Shown here one piece after another: positions 34,567 through 43,833 of a DNA stretch of 46,714 nt. The notes below the pieces were generated by a model that saw only the letters and a list, made by a program, of their open reading frames with translations, made no database searches and was not told the DNA's origin. Where the stretch lies: positions 1 to 46,714 of the forward strand of contig JAKLFM010000020.1 in assembly GCA_022711175.1 (NCBI GenBank). Direction: 5' to 3'. The translations under genes and the position numbers were made by a program. The stretch's first letter is position 1; every line of letters starts with the position of its first letter. The DNA comes from Bacteroidota bacterium. Lineage in GTDB: Bacteria; Bacteroidota; Bacteroidia; Bacteroidales; UBA4417.

Positions 34567-36351
34567 CTAAAACTTGTATTCGTTATCAGCGATCAGCTTA
34601 TCAGCGATTCTTCTGCGCGATTCCTTCACATTGAGCGCCGGAACTTTTGTTAAAGCCTCGATTGCCGAAAGCATTACAGGAATTTGTTCCGGCTGAGCGA
34701 ACGAATTTACCGCATCGCTTCCTGATTTACGCACCAGGTCGGCCGAATCATAAAGATAAACATCCAGAATATCCCTGTAAACACTGCATGAGCCGGCACC
34801 TTTCATTGCCTCGAGTTTATTGATCCTGAGTGCCATTGATTCAGCAATATAAACCTGCATCATAATATCGGAAATATTGTTTAGCACTTCCTGCTCCTGT
34901 ACAAGCTTCTTCCCGAATTGTTTCGAAGCACCATCAATAGCAAGCAGTGCGACTTTTTTCAAGTTCTTGATATACAGTTGCTTTTCTTCGAAATATGATT
35001 CACTGCCCGATGGTTTGCATGCAACATTCTGAAGGTCGTTCGAAAGCTTTTCGGCTTCGTCAAACAAGTCGAAATCCCCTTTCATGGCGCGTTTCATCGC
35101 TGTATCAACCACAAGCAGGCGGTTAATTTCGTTGGTGCCTTCAAATATGCGGTTGATGCGCGAATCGCGGTATCCGCGTTCAACTGCCATTTCGGCAGAG
35201 TATCCCATGCCTCCATGAATTTGTACAGCCTCATCAGCAACAAAATCAAGCATTTCGGAACCATATACTTTCAGCAGTGCTGCTTCCACAGCATAATGGC
35301 TGATTGCTTCGATGGTAGCCCGGCCTTTGTCCATTCCGGTAGCTTTCATTTCGTCGATGAGCCTGTCAATGTCATAGCTTACGCGGTATGTAGCCGACTC
35401 ATGGCCAAATGTCCTGATAACCTGTTCGGCCAGTTTATGTTTAATGGCTCCAAAGGTTGAAATGAGAACACAAAACTGTTTGCGTTCGTTGGCATATTTC
35501 ACCGAATCGGAGATGGCTTTTTTTGCTGCTCCAATCACATTGGCGCCAAGTTTAAGGCGCCCCATGTGAAGTATACTCAGGGCGATACGAAAGCCTTCTC
35601 CCCTGGCGCCAATCAGGTTTTCGGCAGGCACTTTCACATCATTGTAAAATATCTGGGCTGTTGACGAACCTTTGATGCCCATTTTTTTCTCATCAGGCGC
35701 AACCACAACACCAGGCATCGAACTTTCAACGATGAACGCACTCAGCACCCGGTCGTTTTCAATCTTGGCAAAAACCACCTGAGTGTCAGCAAAGCCGGCA
35801 TTTGTGATCCACATTTTTTGCCCGTTAAGTATGTAATGGGTTCCGTCTTCTGAAGGTTTTGCATTGGTTTTGCCCGAATTCGCATCGCTGCCTGCTCCCG
35901 GTTCCGTAAGGCAATAAGCACCAAGCAGTTCGCCGGTGGCAAGCCTCGAAACATATTTCTGGCGTTGTTCCTCATTACCATAATACATGATGGGCAATGT
36001 ACCAATGCCGCAATGCGCCATAAAGGCCACCGAAAATGAATATCCTGCACCAATAGTTTCAGCTGTAAGCATTTGTGTTACAAACGATTGACCAAAACCA
36101 TTGTATTCTTCAGGAATGGAAACGCCCATCAAACCAAGGTCTCCCGACTTTTTAAGGATCTCTTTCATAAGTTCGCGGTCCTGTTTGTCAAGTTTGTCGA
36201 GGTTGGGATAAACTTCGGTATTTAAAAAGTCACGGCATGTCTGGGCAATCATCAATTGCTCTTCGTTATATTCTTCAGGTATGAATATATCCTGTGCAGT
36301 AGTTTCGGCTACCAGAAATTCACCGCTTTTTAATGCTTTGCTGTTTTCCAT
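34567..36351 (-). CDS. Acyl-CoA dehydrogenase family protein
   Basis: FAD enzyme that oxidises acyl-CoA to trans-2-enoyl-CoA and hands electrons to ETF. 594 residues, longer than the usual 380, with an added C-terminal helical domain as in VLCAD-like members. Motifs: YCLTEPGAGSDANS, WITNAGFADTQVVFA, RQFCVLISTFGAIKHKLAE-like helix, and RIFEGTNEINRL with the catalytic Glu. It is the last gene of the etfB-etfA-FeS operon, 56 bp behind the CCG protein. The chain length it acts on cannot be read here. Confidence 0.94.
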   Translation of the reverse strand: MENSKALKSGEFLVAETTAQDIFIPEEYNEEQLMIAQTCRDFLNTEVYPNLDKLDKQDRELMKEILKKSGDLGLMGVSIPEEYNGFGQSFVTQMLTAETIGAGYSFSVAFMAHCGIGTLPIMYYGNEEQRQKYVSRLATGELLGAYCLTEPGAGSDANSGKTNAKPSEDGTHYILNGQKMWITNAGFADTQVVFAKIENDRVLSAFIVESSMPGVVVAPDEKKMGIKGSSTAQIFYNDVKVPAENLIGARGEGFRIALSILHMGRLKLGANVIGAAKKAISDSVKYANERKQFCVLISTFGAIKHKLAEQVIRTFGHESATYRVSYDIDRLIDEMKATGMDKGRATIEAISHYAVEAALLKVYGSEMLDFVADEAVQIHGGMGYSAEMAVERGYRDSRINRIFEGTNEINRLLVVDTAMKRAMKGDFDLFDEAEKLSNDLQNVACKPSGSESYFEEKQLYIKNLKKVALLAIDGASKQFGKKLVQEQEVLNNISDIMMQVYIAESMALRINKLEAMKGAGSCSVYRDILDVYLYDSADLVRKSGSDAVNSFAQPEQIPVMLSAIEALTKVPALNVKESRRRIADKLIADNEYKF

Positions 36352-36407
36352 ATTATGTTTAGGATTATTGCGTTTATCTTATTTAAAATCAATGATCAGG
36401 GTAAGGT

Positions 36408-37202
36408 TTACAGGTTGAGCGCCTGTGCAATGAGTTCCGCAATGTCGAAGTTCTTTACATCTTCTTCGCGGTTCTTGTATTTGATACCATCGGTAAGCAT
36501 TGTCATGCAAAACGGGCAGGCGGTTGCAATGATACTGGCCTCGGTTTTCAGGGCATCTTCAGTACGTTCGATAAATACTTCTTTGTTACCTTTTTCAGCT
36601 TCCTTAAACATTTGTCCTCCTCCCGCACCGCAACACAGGGCAAAACTACGGTTGCGATCCATTTCAAGCACATTGCCACTCAGGTGTTTAAGTATTTTCC
36701 GTGGTTCATCATAAATGCCGTTCGCACGTCCAAGGTAGCAAGGATCGTGATAAGTTACCGATTTCATGTTCATTGCATGTTCGGGCACAAATAATTTCCC
36801 TTCAGAAATTTGTTTGTCGAGGAATTGAAGATAATTGATGACTTCGTAGTTGCCTCCAAGGTCGGGATATTCATTCTTGAAGATGTTGAAGCAGTGCGGA
36901 CAAATCGTGATGATTTTGTGTACATCGTACATCCTGAATATCTCGATATTTTGCAGTGCCTGCATCTGATACAGCATTTCGTTGCCTGCCCGGCGCGCTG
37001 GATCACCCGTGCATGATTCCTCTTTTCCCAATACAGCATAGCTGATGTTAAGGTGAGTGAGGATTTTGGCGAAAGCAATGGCAACTTTTTTATACCGGTC
37101 GTCGAAAGCGCCGGCACATCCAACCCAGAAAAGATATTCAGGTTTCTCACCTCGCGAAAACAAGTCAGCCATCACGGGAATATCAACTTTTACTTTTTCC
37201 AT
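36408..37202 (-). CDS. CCG-domain Fe-S oxidoreductase subunit (HdrB/LutA-like)
   Basis: 264 residues with two cysteine-rich CCG-type blocks: CPHCFNIF (101-108), DPCYLGR (153-159), CCGAGGGQMF (190-199) and ACPFCMTM (about 233-240). Such domains bind a 4Fe-4S cluster and occur in heterodisulfide reductases and lactate/glycerol dehydrogenase subunits. Next to the membrane Fe-S protein upstream (19 bp) and etfAB, it probably forms the soluble half of an ETF:quinone reductase. An HdrD-like protein split into two genes is my reading. Confidence 0.88.
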   Translation of the reverse strand: MEKVKVDIPVMADLFSRGEKPEYLFWVGCAGAFDDRYKKVAIAFAKILTHLNISYAVLGKEESCTGDPARRAGNEMLYQMQALQNIEIFRMYDVHKIITICPHCFNIFKNEYPDLGGNYEVINYLQFLDKQISEGKLFVPEHAMNMKSVTYHDPCYLGRANGIYDEPRKILKHLSGNVLEMDRNRSFALCCGAGGGQMFKEAEKGNKEVFIERTEDALKTEASIIATACPFCMTMLTDGIKYKNREEDVKNFDIAELIAQALNL

Positions 37203-37221
37203 ATCGGTTTCGTTTCGGGGA

Positions 37222-38538
37222 TTAGTTTTTATTCATTTCGATGGCTGAAGCCCAGAGCAGGCGGTCTTCGGGAGAATACTGCCATGGTGCACCGTTATTT
37301 TCGATGTTGCTGAATACGGTTTTAAGTTCGGCAGGTGCCGAGGCTTCCTCCATCACCAGGTATCGCCTCAGGTCAACGATAAGGGTCGGGTGGTTGATGT
37401 TTATCGGGCACTCCATAGCGCAGGCATTGCAGGTAGTACAGGCCCAAATCTCTTCTTCGGTAATATAATCTCTTATGAGTGAACGTGAATCATCAAAGGC
37501 TCTGTCTTTGAGCAATCCGGGACCTTTTTCCTTCATACGTGCTCGCACATCCATAAGTATCTTTCTGGGCGAAAGCTTTTTACCCGTAATGTTTGCCGGG
37601 CAAACCGAAGTACAGCGTCCGCATTCGGTGCAGGACAGCGAATCGAAATAGTTCTTCCAGCTGATGTTTTCGGCATCTTTTATACCGAAACGTTCTATTG
37701 GTGCATCGGCTGGCGCTGCTGCATAGGCTGTTTCGGGATTCATCATCAGTTTAACTTCAGCGGTTACATTATCCATATTGGGTAATTTACCCAGAGGGTA
37801 AAGCCGTGAAAGGAATACATTAGGCACTGACATGAATACGTGGAAATGCTTGGAGTAAGGTAAATAGTTGGCAAAGAAGAAGATAAGCAGGATGTGACTC
37901 CACCAGAAAATCTCGTACCATGTGTTGATACTTTTAACAGACATGCCACTAAACAATGACGAAAGCAGAAGGCCGACCGGGTAAACACCCTGAATAATTT
38001 CACCCGGTAACAACTTTTCTGCAACATAGGCAGAATTCATTCCAAGAAGCGAAATCATCAATACTAAAATCAGCGTGAGCGCTATGTTGGCATCGATGTG
38101 CGATATTTTCTTCATTTCAATGCCTTCGAAGCGCTTAACATGAAGGAAAATTCTCCTGACAAGGAATACTATGATTGAAACGGCTACAAGAAATGCAAAA
38201 ATGTCGCCCGAGGCCATGATAAAATCATGAAACCAACCTAAAACGGAAAGCGATTTTTCGATACCAAACAATCCGTCAATTACCATTTCGATGCTACCGA
38301 ACAGTATCACACAGAATCCCCAGAAAACAAGAGCATGAAACAATCCGATCATCGGGCGGCGGAAAATTTTTGTCTGCCCAAAAGCAACTTCCATCATCAC
38401 ACCGAACCTTTTACCAAAATCCCTGACGGGAAATGCCTTGCGTGTGAGTTTGAAAAACCTGATAATACGCCTGATTGTATAGGCAAATACCAGCAGCGTT
38501 ACCACCAGGGCAATTGCAAATAGAATTTGTTTGGCCAT
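37222..38538 (-). CDS. Membrane 4Fe-4S protein, NarI/HdrE-like plus ferredoxin domains
   Basis: 438 residues. The first 245 carry about six membrane helices with conserved His residues (for example His68, His215, His231) that could bind heme, as in NarI/DsrM-type quinone-reactive subunits. Two 4Fe-4S motifs follow: CTECGRCTSVC (303-313) and CTTCNACAMEC (367-377). With the CCG protein downstream it would pass electrons from ETF to menaquinone. It lies 108 bp behind etfA. Confidence 0.88.
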   Translation of the reverse strand: MAKQILFAIALVVTLLVFAYTIRRIIRFFKLTRKAFPVRDFGKRFGVMMEVAFGQTKIFRRPMIGLFHALVFWGFCVILFGSIEMVIDGLFGIEKSLSVLGWFHDFIMASGDIFAFLVAVSIIVFLVRRIFLHVKRFEGIEMKKISHIDANIALTLILVLMISLLGMNSAYVAEKLLPGEIIQGVYPVGLLLSSLFSGMSVKSINTWYEIFWWSHILLIFFFANYLPYSKHFHVFMSVPNVFLSRLYPLGKLPNMDNVTAEVKLMMNPETAYAAAPADAPIERFGIKDAENISWKNYFDSLSCTECGRCTSVCPANITGKKLSPRKILMDVRARMKEKGPGLLKDRAFDDSRSLIRDYITEEEIWACTTCNACAMECPININHPTLIVDLRRYLVMEEASAPAELKTVFSNIENNGAPWQYSPEDRLLWASAIEMNKN

Positions 38539-38646
38539 ATGAGGGCAATTAAGAAGTTAGAATGCTATGAATCAGCTTTAAGGATGAGAAAACCTGGTTA
38601 CTATAGATCAGTTAACATTATAGCACGAGATTCTTCCTGAGAGAAA

Positions 38647-39615
38647 TTATTTCGATTTTATTTCCCTGACAGCATCCACGAGTTTGGGCAGCACTTTGGC
38701 AGCATCGCCCACAATGCCATACTGGGCAGCGCCAAATATCGGCGCATCCTTGTCGGTATTGATTGCCACAATGTATTTTGATGAACTTACACCTGCCAGG
38801 TGCTGGGTTGCTCCCGAAATGCCAACGGCTATATAAAGGTTCGGAGCAATTATTTTACCGGTTTGGCCAGTATGTTCATCGTGAGGGCGCCATCCTTCGT
38901 CCGATACCGGCCTTGAACAAGCTGTAGCAGCGCCCAGCAGGGAGGCAAGTTCGGTAAGCGGTGCCCAATTATCGGGAGATTTCATACCACGTCCGCCCGA
39001 AACCACGATCTCAGCATCAGTAAGCAAAAGTTTACCGCTCTGTTTCTGAACGTCCTTCACAACCGTTTTTACAAGACCTGTATCACTTGAAATATCAAAG
39101 GTTTCGATTTCAGCATTCGTTTCGGATTCTTTGATCTCAAATGAATTTTGTGCTAATGTGATGATTCTAATTTGCGTATTTATTTGAACATTAGCGAATG
39201 CGTTACCGCTGAACGCCCTTTTATGAACAACAAACGGCGAAATGCTCAAAGGAAGTTTGTTTACTCCTGCACCAATGCCTGCTTTCAACCTAACCGAAAG
39301 TCTTGGTGCAACTGCTTTGCCCGTGTTATTATTTGAAAGAACTACTACAGTGGAATTCTCTTTAGCAGCAACCCTGGCAATTATTGATGTATATGCCTGG
39401 TTATCAAGAATATTCATATTACTACCTGCGCTGATAATTTTGGAAATACCATAGCGGCTCAACTTTTTCAATTCCGCAGGGTCAACATTGCCAATTGATA
39501 AGGCAATGGCATCAGTGTTACACATTTCGGCTACGGCAGTCGCATAAGAAACCAATTCAAACGAGGCTTTCTTAAACCCGCCTTCCCAATTTTCAACAAA
39601 AACAAGAACTGACAT
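38647..39615 (-). CDS. etfA: Electron transfer flavoprotein alpha subunit
   Basis: 322 residues. ETF accepts electrons from acyl-CoA dehydrogenase and passes them to a membrane quinone reductase. The C-terminal FAD domain is complete: [67 protein letters not shown]. Domain I (about 1-190) is the usual alpha/beta fold. It is 24 bp behind etfB. Confidence 0.96.
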   Translation of the reverse strand: MSVLVFVENWEGGFKKASFELVSYATAVAEMCNTDAIALSIGNVDPAELKKLSRYGISKIISAGSNMNILDNQAYTSIIARVAAKENSTVVVLSNNNTGKAVAPRLSVRLKAGIGAGVNKLPLSISPFVVHKRAFSGNAFANVQINTQIRIITLAQNSFEIKESETNAEIETFDISSDTGLVKTVVKDVQKQSGKLLLTDAEIVVSGGRGMKSPDNWAPLTELASLLGAATACSRPVSDEGWRPHDEHTGQTGKIIAPNLYIAVGISGATQHLAGVSSSKYIVAINTDKDAPIFGAAQYGIVGDAAKVLPKLVDAVREIKSK

Positions 39616-39639
39616 ATAATAAGGTTGTTTTAATCGTGA

Positions 39640-40389
39640 TTAAATGATTTTGGCTTCGTTTTGTAGAAGTTCAATCAAAAGGCCGGGATTCTCGGCATCG
39701 ACAAACTTGCATGCTGCCCGTGGTGCCGGCGTTTCGAAGTTTACTATTTCGGTCAGAGTTTCAACCACCACTGGTTCAAAAACCTGAATTGGTTTGGTGC
39801 GGGCCATCATTATGCCACGCATGGCGGCAATGCGCGGTTCTTTTGCTATACCTTTCTGAACTATTGCAACAAAAGGCGCCGGAACAGTAACGGACTCACG
39901 TCCGCCGTCAATTTCGCGCTGCATAAGCACTTCGCCATTTTCGATGTTTAGTGATGAAACTGCAGAAACCGAAGGTATTTCAAGCATTTCGGCAAGCATC
40001 CCTCCTACTGTTGAACCGTTATGATCGCTCGATTCAATGCCACAAAGAATTATGTCGTAAGGGTTTTTATTAATTGCTTCGGCAAGCTGAGCTGCAACAA
40101 AGTAGGCGTCAGCAGCGTCGGCATTTACACGAATGGCATCGTCGGCACCAATAGCCAACGCTTTGCGAATGGTCGGCTCGGAAGCAACCAAACCTACATG
40201 GGCTACAGTGACTTTTTCGATACCGGCAGCAGGCGAATCTTTGAGTTCGAGCGCCCGCGTGAGCGAAAGTTCATCCCAGGGATTGATAACCCATTGAATT
40301 CCATTCGTATCGAGCTTTTTATTTTCATCAACAAATCTCACTTTCGTTGTGGTGTCGGGAACATTGCTGATGCATACCAAAACTTTCAT
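39640..40389 (-). CDS. etfB: Electron transfer flavoprotein beta subunit
   Basis: 249 residues. The AMP-binding beta subunit of ETF: NPWDELSLTRALELKD, ILCGIESSDHNGSTVGGMLAE and the REIDGGRESVTVPAPFVAIV stretch match the family. It is the first gene of the five-gene operon and has a -7 box at 40475-40482. Confidence 0.96.
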   Translation of the reverse strand: MKVLVCISNVPDTTTKVRFVDENKKLDTNGIQWVINPWDELSLTRALELKDSPAAGIEKVTVAHVGLVASEPTIRKALAIGADDAIRVNADAADAYFVAAQLAEAINKNPYDIILCGIESSDHNGSTVGGMLAEMLEIPSVSAVSSLNIENGEVLMQREIDGGRESVTVPAPFVAIVQKGIAKEPRIAAMRGIMMARTKPIQVFEPVVVETLTEIVNFETPAPRAACKFVDAENPGLLIELLQNEAKII

Positions 40390-40705
40390 TGTATCAGGAT
40401 TTTGTTTAAAACAGAATTATTTGCATGGCTTCGTATTCTAAGATACGATTTTCAGCTTTACATTTTTTCGATAGCAAAGATAAAAGAATCTGCCGAAAGG
40501 ATTTATCAGCTTTGGAAACTGTGTGGTATTAGCATACACAGCTATTGATTTTTCATATCAGGTTCAATGAAATAGAAAATGTAATCCATTTAATTACAGA
40601 TATATATACATGTAGTATGAATTCTATATAAATAAGTCAATTTGTTATGTTTATAATTGCATCAGCACAAATATTACTTTTACCAAACAATTAAGATGGC
40701 ACTTC
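40390..40705. other. Divergent intergenic region
   Basis: 316 bp between etfB (minus) and the TonB-domain gene (plus). It holds the etfB -7 box and AT-rich sequence with short palindromes (TACATGTA near 40608). I see no RNA gene. A 12-codon frame at 40696-40734 overlaps the TonB-domain start. Confidence 0.5.
40475..40482 (-). promoter_or_regulatory. -7 box of the etf operon
   Basis: On the minus strand it reads TATCTTTG (TAnnTTTG), giving a leader of about 80 nt before the etfB ATG. Confidence 0.5.
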
Positions 40706-41188
40706 ATGAAACATCAGCAGGACAAACAGCATAAACCAAAGAAATTCCTCAAAATGCCCGTTTTTCCGGGAGGTAAAAAGTCCTTCAGGGAGTTTGTTGC
40801 AGCAAACCTGCAATATCCTGAGGAAGCACTGAAAAACGGGATACAGGGAACTGTTTATCTGGATTATACTGTTGACAATATTGGCACAATAGAAAATATC
40901 GCTGTGACTCGTGGTGTTGGATATGGTTGCGATGAAGAGGCCGTAAGGCTTGTTAAAATGCTTTCGTACCCGCCTGTGAGAAATCGAGGTGTAAAGATGA
41001 AAGTGACGATGAAAACAAGGATTGCTTTTACTTTACCGGCGCCTCAAATTGAAAAGGGCGAATCAACTGCTTCCTTTAAAATCAACTATACAAGCCCGAA
41101 GGTTTTGCCAACGGAAAAAGTTGAGAAGCCGCAAAACAATTCCTACGGCTATACGATAACAATTGGTCCACAAAAAGCTGATTCTTAG
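40706..41188 (+). CDS. Stand-alone TonB C-terminal domain protein lacking a membrane anchor
   Basis: 160 residues. Residues about 18-108 are a TonB C-terminal domain: MPVFPGGKKSFREFVAANLQ, YPEEALKNGIQGTVYLDYTV, DEEAVRLVKMLSYPPVRNRG, VTMKTRIAFTLP. The usual N-terminal membrane helix and Pro-rich linker are absent, and there is no signal peptide. The remaining 50 residues are polar. It may act in the cytoplasm or be a relic of a larger TonB/BlaR-like protein. Convergent with fabI, 15 bp apart. Confidence 0.82.
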   Translation: MKHQQDKQHKPKKFLKMPVFPGGKKSFREFVAANLQYPEEALKNGIQGTVYLDYTVDNIGTIENIAVTRGVGYGCDEEAVRLVKMLSYPPVRNRGVKMKVTMKTRIAFTLPAPQIEKGESTASFKINYTSPKVLPTEKVEKPQNNSYGYTITIGPQKADS

Positions 41189-41203
41189 CTAACTCTGGTT
41201 ATG

Positions 41204-42076
41204 CTAAAGGTTATTCTCCTCCTCTTCATCCATCTGCTTTCCATTACATTCTTTACAGTCGAGGCTGCGGTTGTACATCTGCATTGCGCGATAACTCATA
41301 CCCATGCTGCTGAAACCACCATCGTTGTATAAGTTTTGCATTGTTACTTTTTTTGTGAGATCGCTAAAAAGTGTTATGCAATAATCGGCACATTCCTCAG
41401 CTGTGGCATTGCCTAAAGGAGCCATGCGCTCGGTAAAATCCATGAGGCCGCTGATGCCTTTTACACCGCTGCCTGCGGTTGTCATTGTAGGAGACTGCGA
41501 AATAGTGTTGATGCGGATGTGGCTTCGGCGGCCATAAATATACCCGAAACTCCTTGCAATACTTTCGAGCGCGGCTTTGGCATCGGCCATGTCATTGTAT
41601 TCAAAAAGTGTGCGTTGGGCCGCAATGTAGGATAGAGCAACAATTGATCCCCACTCGTTCAACGCGTCGAATTTGCTTGCTGTTTGAATAACCTTATGAA
41701 ATGAGAGAGCCGAAATATCCATCGTCTTCAGGTAATACTCGTAATTAATTCCATCGTAGGGGATTTTCTTCCTCACGTTGGGCGACATCCCTATCGAATG
41801 CAGAATGAAGTCGATTTTACCGCCAAAGTGTTCTAATGTTTTGGTGAACAGGTTCTCAAGATCAGGAATGCTTGTTGCATCAGCCGGAACAACCAGCGAG
41901 TTGCATTTTTCAGCCAGTATGTGTGTATCGCCCATCCTAAGTGCCATCGGAGTATTTGTAAGCACAAATTCTGCACCTTCTTCATATGCCCTTTCGGCTG
42001 TTTTCCAGGCAATTGACATTTCGTTGAGTGCCCCGAAAATGATTCCTTTTTTACCTTTGAGTAAGTTGTATGCCAT
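41204..42076 (-). CDS. fabI: Enoyl-[acyl-carrier-protein] reductase (NADH)
   Basis: Reduces trans-2-enoyl-ACP in the last step of each fatty acid elongation round. 290 residues. SDR-type fold with GIIFGALNEMSIAWKTAERA (cofactor), HSIGMSPN, LSYIAAQRTLFEYNDMADAK (the two Tyr and Lys of FabI) and INTISQSPTMTTAGSG. The last 20 residues add a CKEC pair and an acidic tail, not usual for the family. It follows recN by 48 bp at the end of the bamD-recN run. Confidence 0.96.
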   Translation of the reverse strand: MAYNLLKGKKGIIFGALNEMSIAWKTAERAYEEGAEFVLTNTPMALRMGDTHILAEKCNSLVVPADATSIPDLENLFTKTLEHFGGKIDFILHSIGMSPNVRKKIPYDGINYEYYLKTMDISALSFHKVIQTASKFDALNEWGSIVALSYIAAQRTLFEYNDMADAKAALESIARSFGYIYGRRSHIRINTISQSPTMTTAGSGVKGISGLMDFTERMAPLGNATAEECADYCITLFSDLTKKVTMQNLYNDGGFSSMGMSYRAMQMYNRSLDCKECNGKQMDEEEENNL

Positions 42077-42124
42077 AAATGATTCTTTTCAGTTTTGTTT
42101 CCTAATGAACAGTTTTATAACGGT

Positions 42125-43780
42125 TTAGTTTCGAATGAGCTCAACTGCTGCAGCTCTAGCCTTTTCAGTGATCGTATCATCACTAAGCATGCGGGCAATT
42201 TCGGTGATGCGTTCCTCATTTGAAAGCTTTCGCAGGCTTGAGAAAGCCGAATCATTGCCGTCCAATTTGTATGCTAAGTAATGTGAGCGGCATTTACCGG
42301 CAATTTGCGGCAGGTGAGTAATTGCGATAACCTGCATGTTTGCCGACATATGGTGAAGTATATTCCCGATGCGACCTGCTATTTCGCCCGATACGCCGCT
42401 GTCAATTTCATCGAAAAGTATCGTTGGAAGCATGTTTCGGCTGACAACCAATGATTTAACAGCGAGCATTATTCTCGAAAGTTCTCCTCCCGATGCAACT
42501 TTCTGAATTTCCCGCGGCTGGCTTCCTTTGTTGGCCGAAAACATAAACAATACTTTATCAATGCCTGTACGGCCCATTTCATTCGTTTGCTGATGAGCTA
42601 TACTTATGATGGCTGCAGGCATTCCAAGTTCGGCCAGTTTTTTCATTATTTCCGACTCAATGTCAGGTATAACTTTCTTCCGGCTCTGCGACAGTTCAAT
42701 GGCTGCATGCTCAATTTCAGAGCGCACTTGTGCCAGTTCTGATTCAATTTCCTTAATCTGCAACTGCAAACTATCATTCTCGCCTAAGTCTTGCAGTAAC
42801 TTTTGCTGCAACTCCAGAAGTTCAGCAGTTTCGTGAACTTTATGTTTCTGAAGTAAATGATTGATCAGGTCGGTCCGTGTAGTCAAATCTTCGATGCGCG
42901 CAGTGTCGTATTGAATCTTGTCAGCATAGCCACGGAGCTCATTATCAAGATCTTTCAATTCGATGAATGAGGATTCGAGCCTGTCGTTAACCTGCGAAAG
43001 TGCAGTGCTGTAATGCGAGGCCTGGGCTACTGTCTGACGGATAACTGAGAGTTGATTCAGGATGTTAACTTCGTTATCACCAAGCAGTCCTAATACAGCA
43101 AATAGTTTTGACTTAATCTCCTCAGCATGGGTGAGTATGCGGAGTTCTTCTTCCGCTTCTTCAAGTTCAGCAGGCTTAATAGCAGCATGTTGCAGTTCAT
43201 CATACAGAAATTGCTTGTAATCGCGGTCGGCGCTGGATTTATTGAACTGCTCCACCCTAGCCTGGTAATCTTTCTGCAATTTGTTGAATTTGTCGTACAA
43301 TATTGTGTAACTGCGAAGCAATTCAGGCCTGGCGGCATAGGAGTCAATAAGTGAAAGCTGAAAAGAGGCTTCGTTGAGTTCGAGTGTTTGATTTTGTGAA
43401 TGAATATCAACCAATTTATCGCCCAATTCCTTTAATACCTGCAGGTTTACCGGCGTATCGTTAATGAAAGCCCGTGATTTACCCTGTGGTGTGATTTCGC
43501 GACGGACGGTGGTAATTGTTTCGTAATCAAGGTCATTTTGGGCAAAGAATGTTTCGAGTCCGTAGGATTTTATTCCAAACGTACCTTCTACAATACATTT
43601 TGTTGTTTTATCGTGCAGAACAAGAACGTCAGCACGCTGGCCAAGAACAAGACCGAGCGCTCCTACCAATATTGATTTACCTGCTCCCGTTTCGCCGGTA
43701 ATCACCGAAAAACCATCTTCAAAATCAATGCTGAGATGGCGAATGAGTATGTAATTTTCTATTGAAAGGTGCAAAAGCAT
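42125..43780 (-). CDS. recN: DNA repair protein RecN
   Basis: SMC-like ATPase in double-strand break repair. 551 residues: N-terminal Walker A GETGAGKSILVGALGLVLGQ (about 30-49), long coiled-coil arms (about 150-370), then the signature VASGGELSRIMLAVK and Walker B TILFDEIDSGVSGEIA, ending ITHLPQIAGKC. It sits 53 bp behind the DUF4835 gene. Confidence 0.97.
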   Translation of the reverse strand: MLLHLSIENYILIRHLSIDFEDGFSVITGETGAGKSILVGALGLVLGQRADVLVLHDKTTKCIVEGTFGIKSYGLETFFAQNDLDYETITTVRREITPQGKSRAFINDTPVNLQVLKELGDKLVDIHSQNQTLELNEASFQLSLIDSYAARPELLRSYTILYDKFNKLQKDYQARVEQFNKSSADRDYKQFLYDELQHAAIKPAELEEAEEELRILTHAEEIKSKLFAVLGLLGDNEVNILNQLSVIRQTVAQASHYSTALSQVNDRLESSFIELKDLDNELRGYADKIQYDTARIEDLTTRTDLINHLLQKHKVHETAELLELQQKLLQDLGENDSLQLQIKEIESELAQVRSEIEHAAIELSQSRKKVIPDIESEIMKKLAELGMPAAIISIAHQQTNEMGRTGIDKVLFMFSANKGSQPREIQKVASGGELSRIMLAVKSLVVSRNMLPTILFDEIDSGVSGEIAGRIGNILHHMSANMQVIAITHLPQIAGKCRSHYLAYKLDGNDSAFSSLRKLSNEERITEIARMLSDDTITEKARAAAVELIRN

Positions 43781-43833
43781 CGAAAGGCAGGTATTTACCA
43801 GTCGTTAAAAATACGAAATTAAAGTATTACGGA

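Noticed and set aside
40021..40548. A 175-codon plus-strand ORF
   Set aside because: It runs antisense to etfB, with no family features and no promoter.
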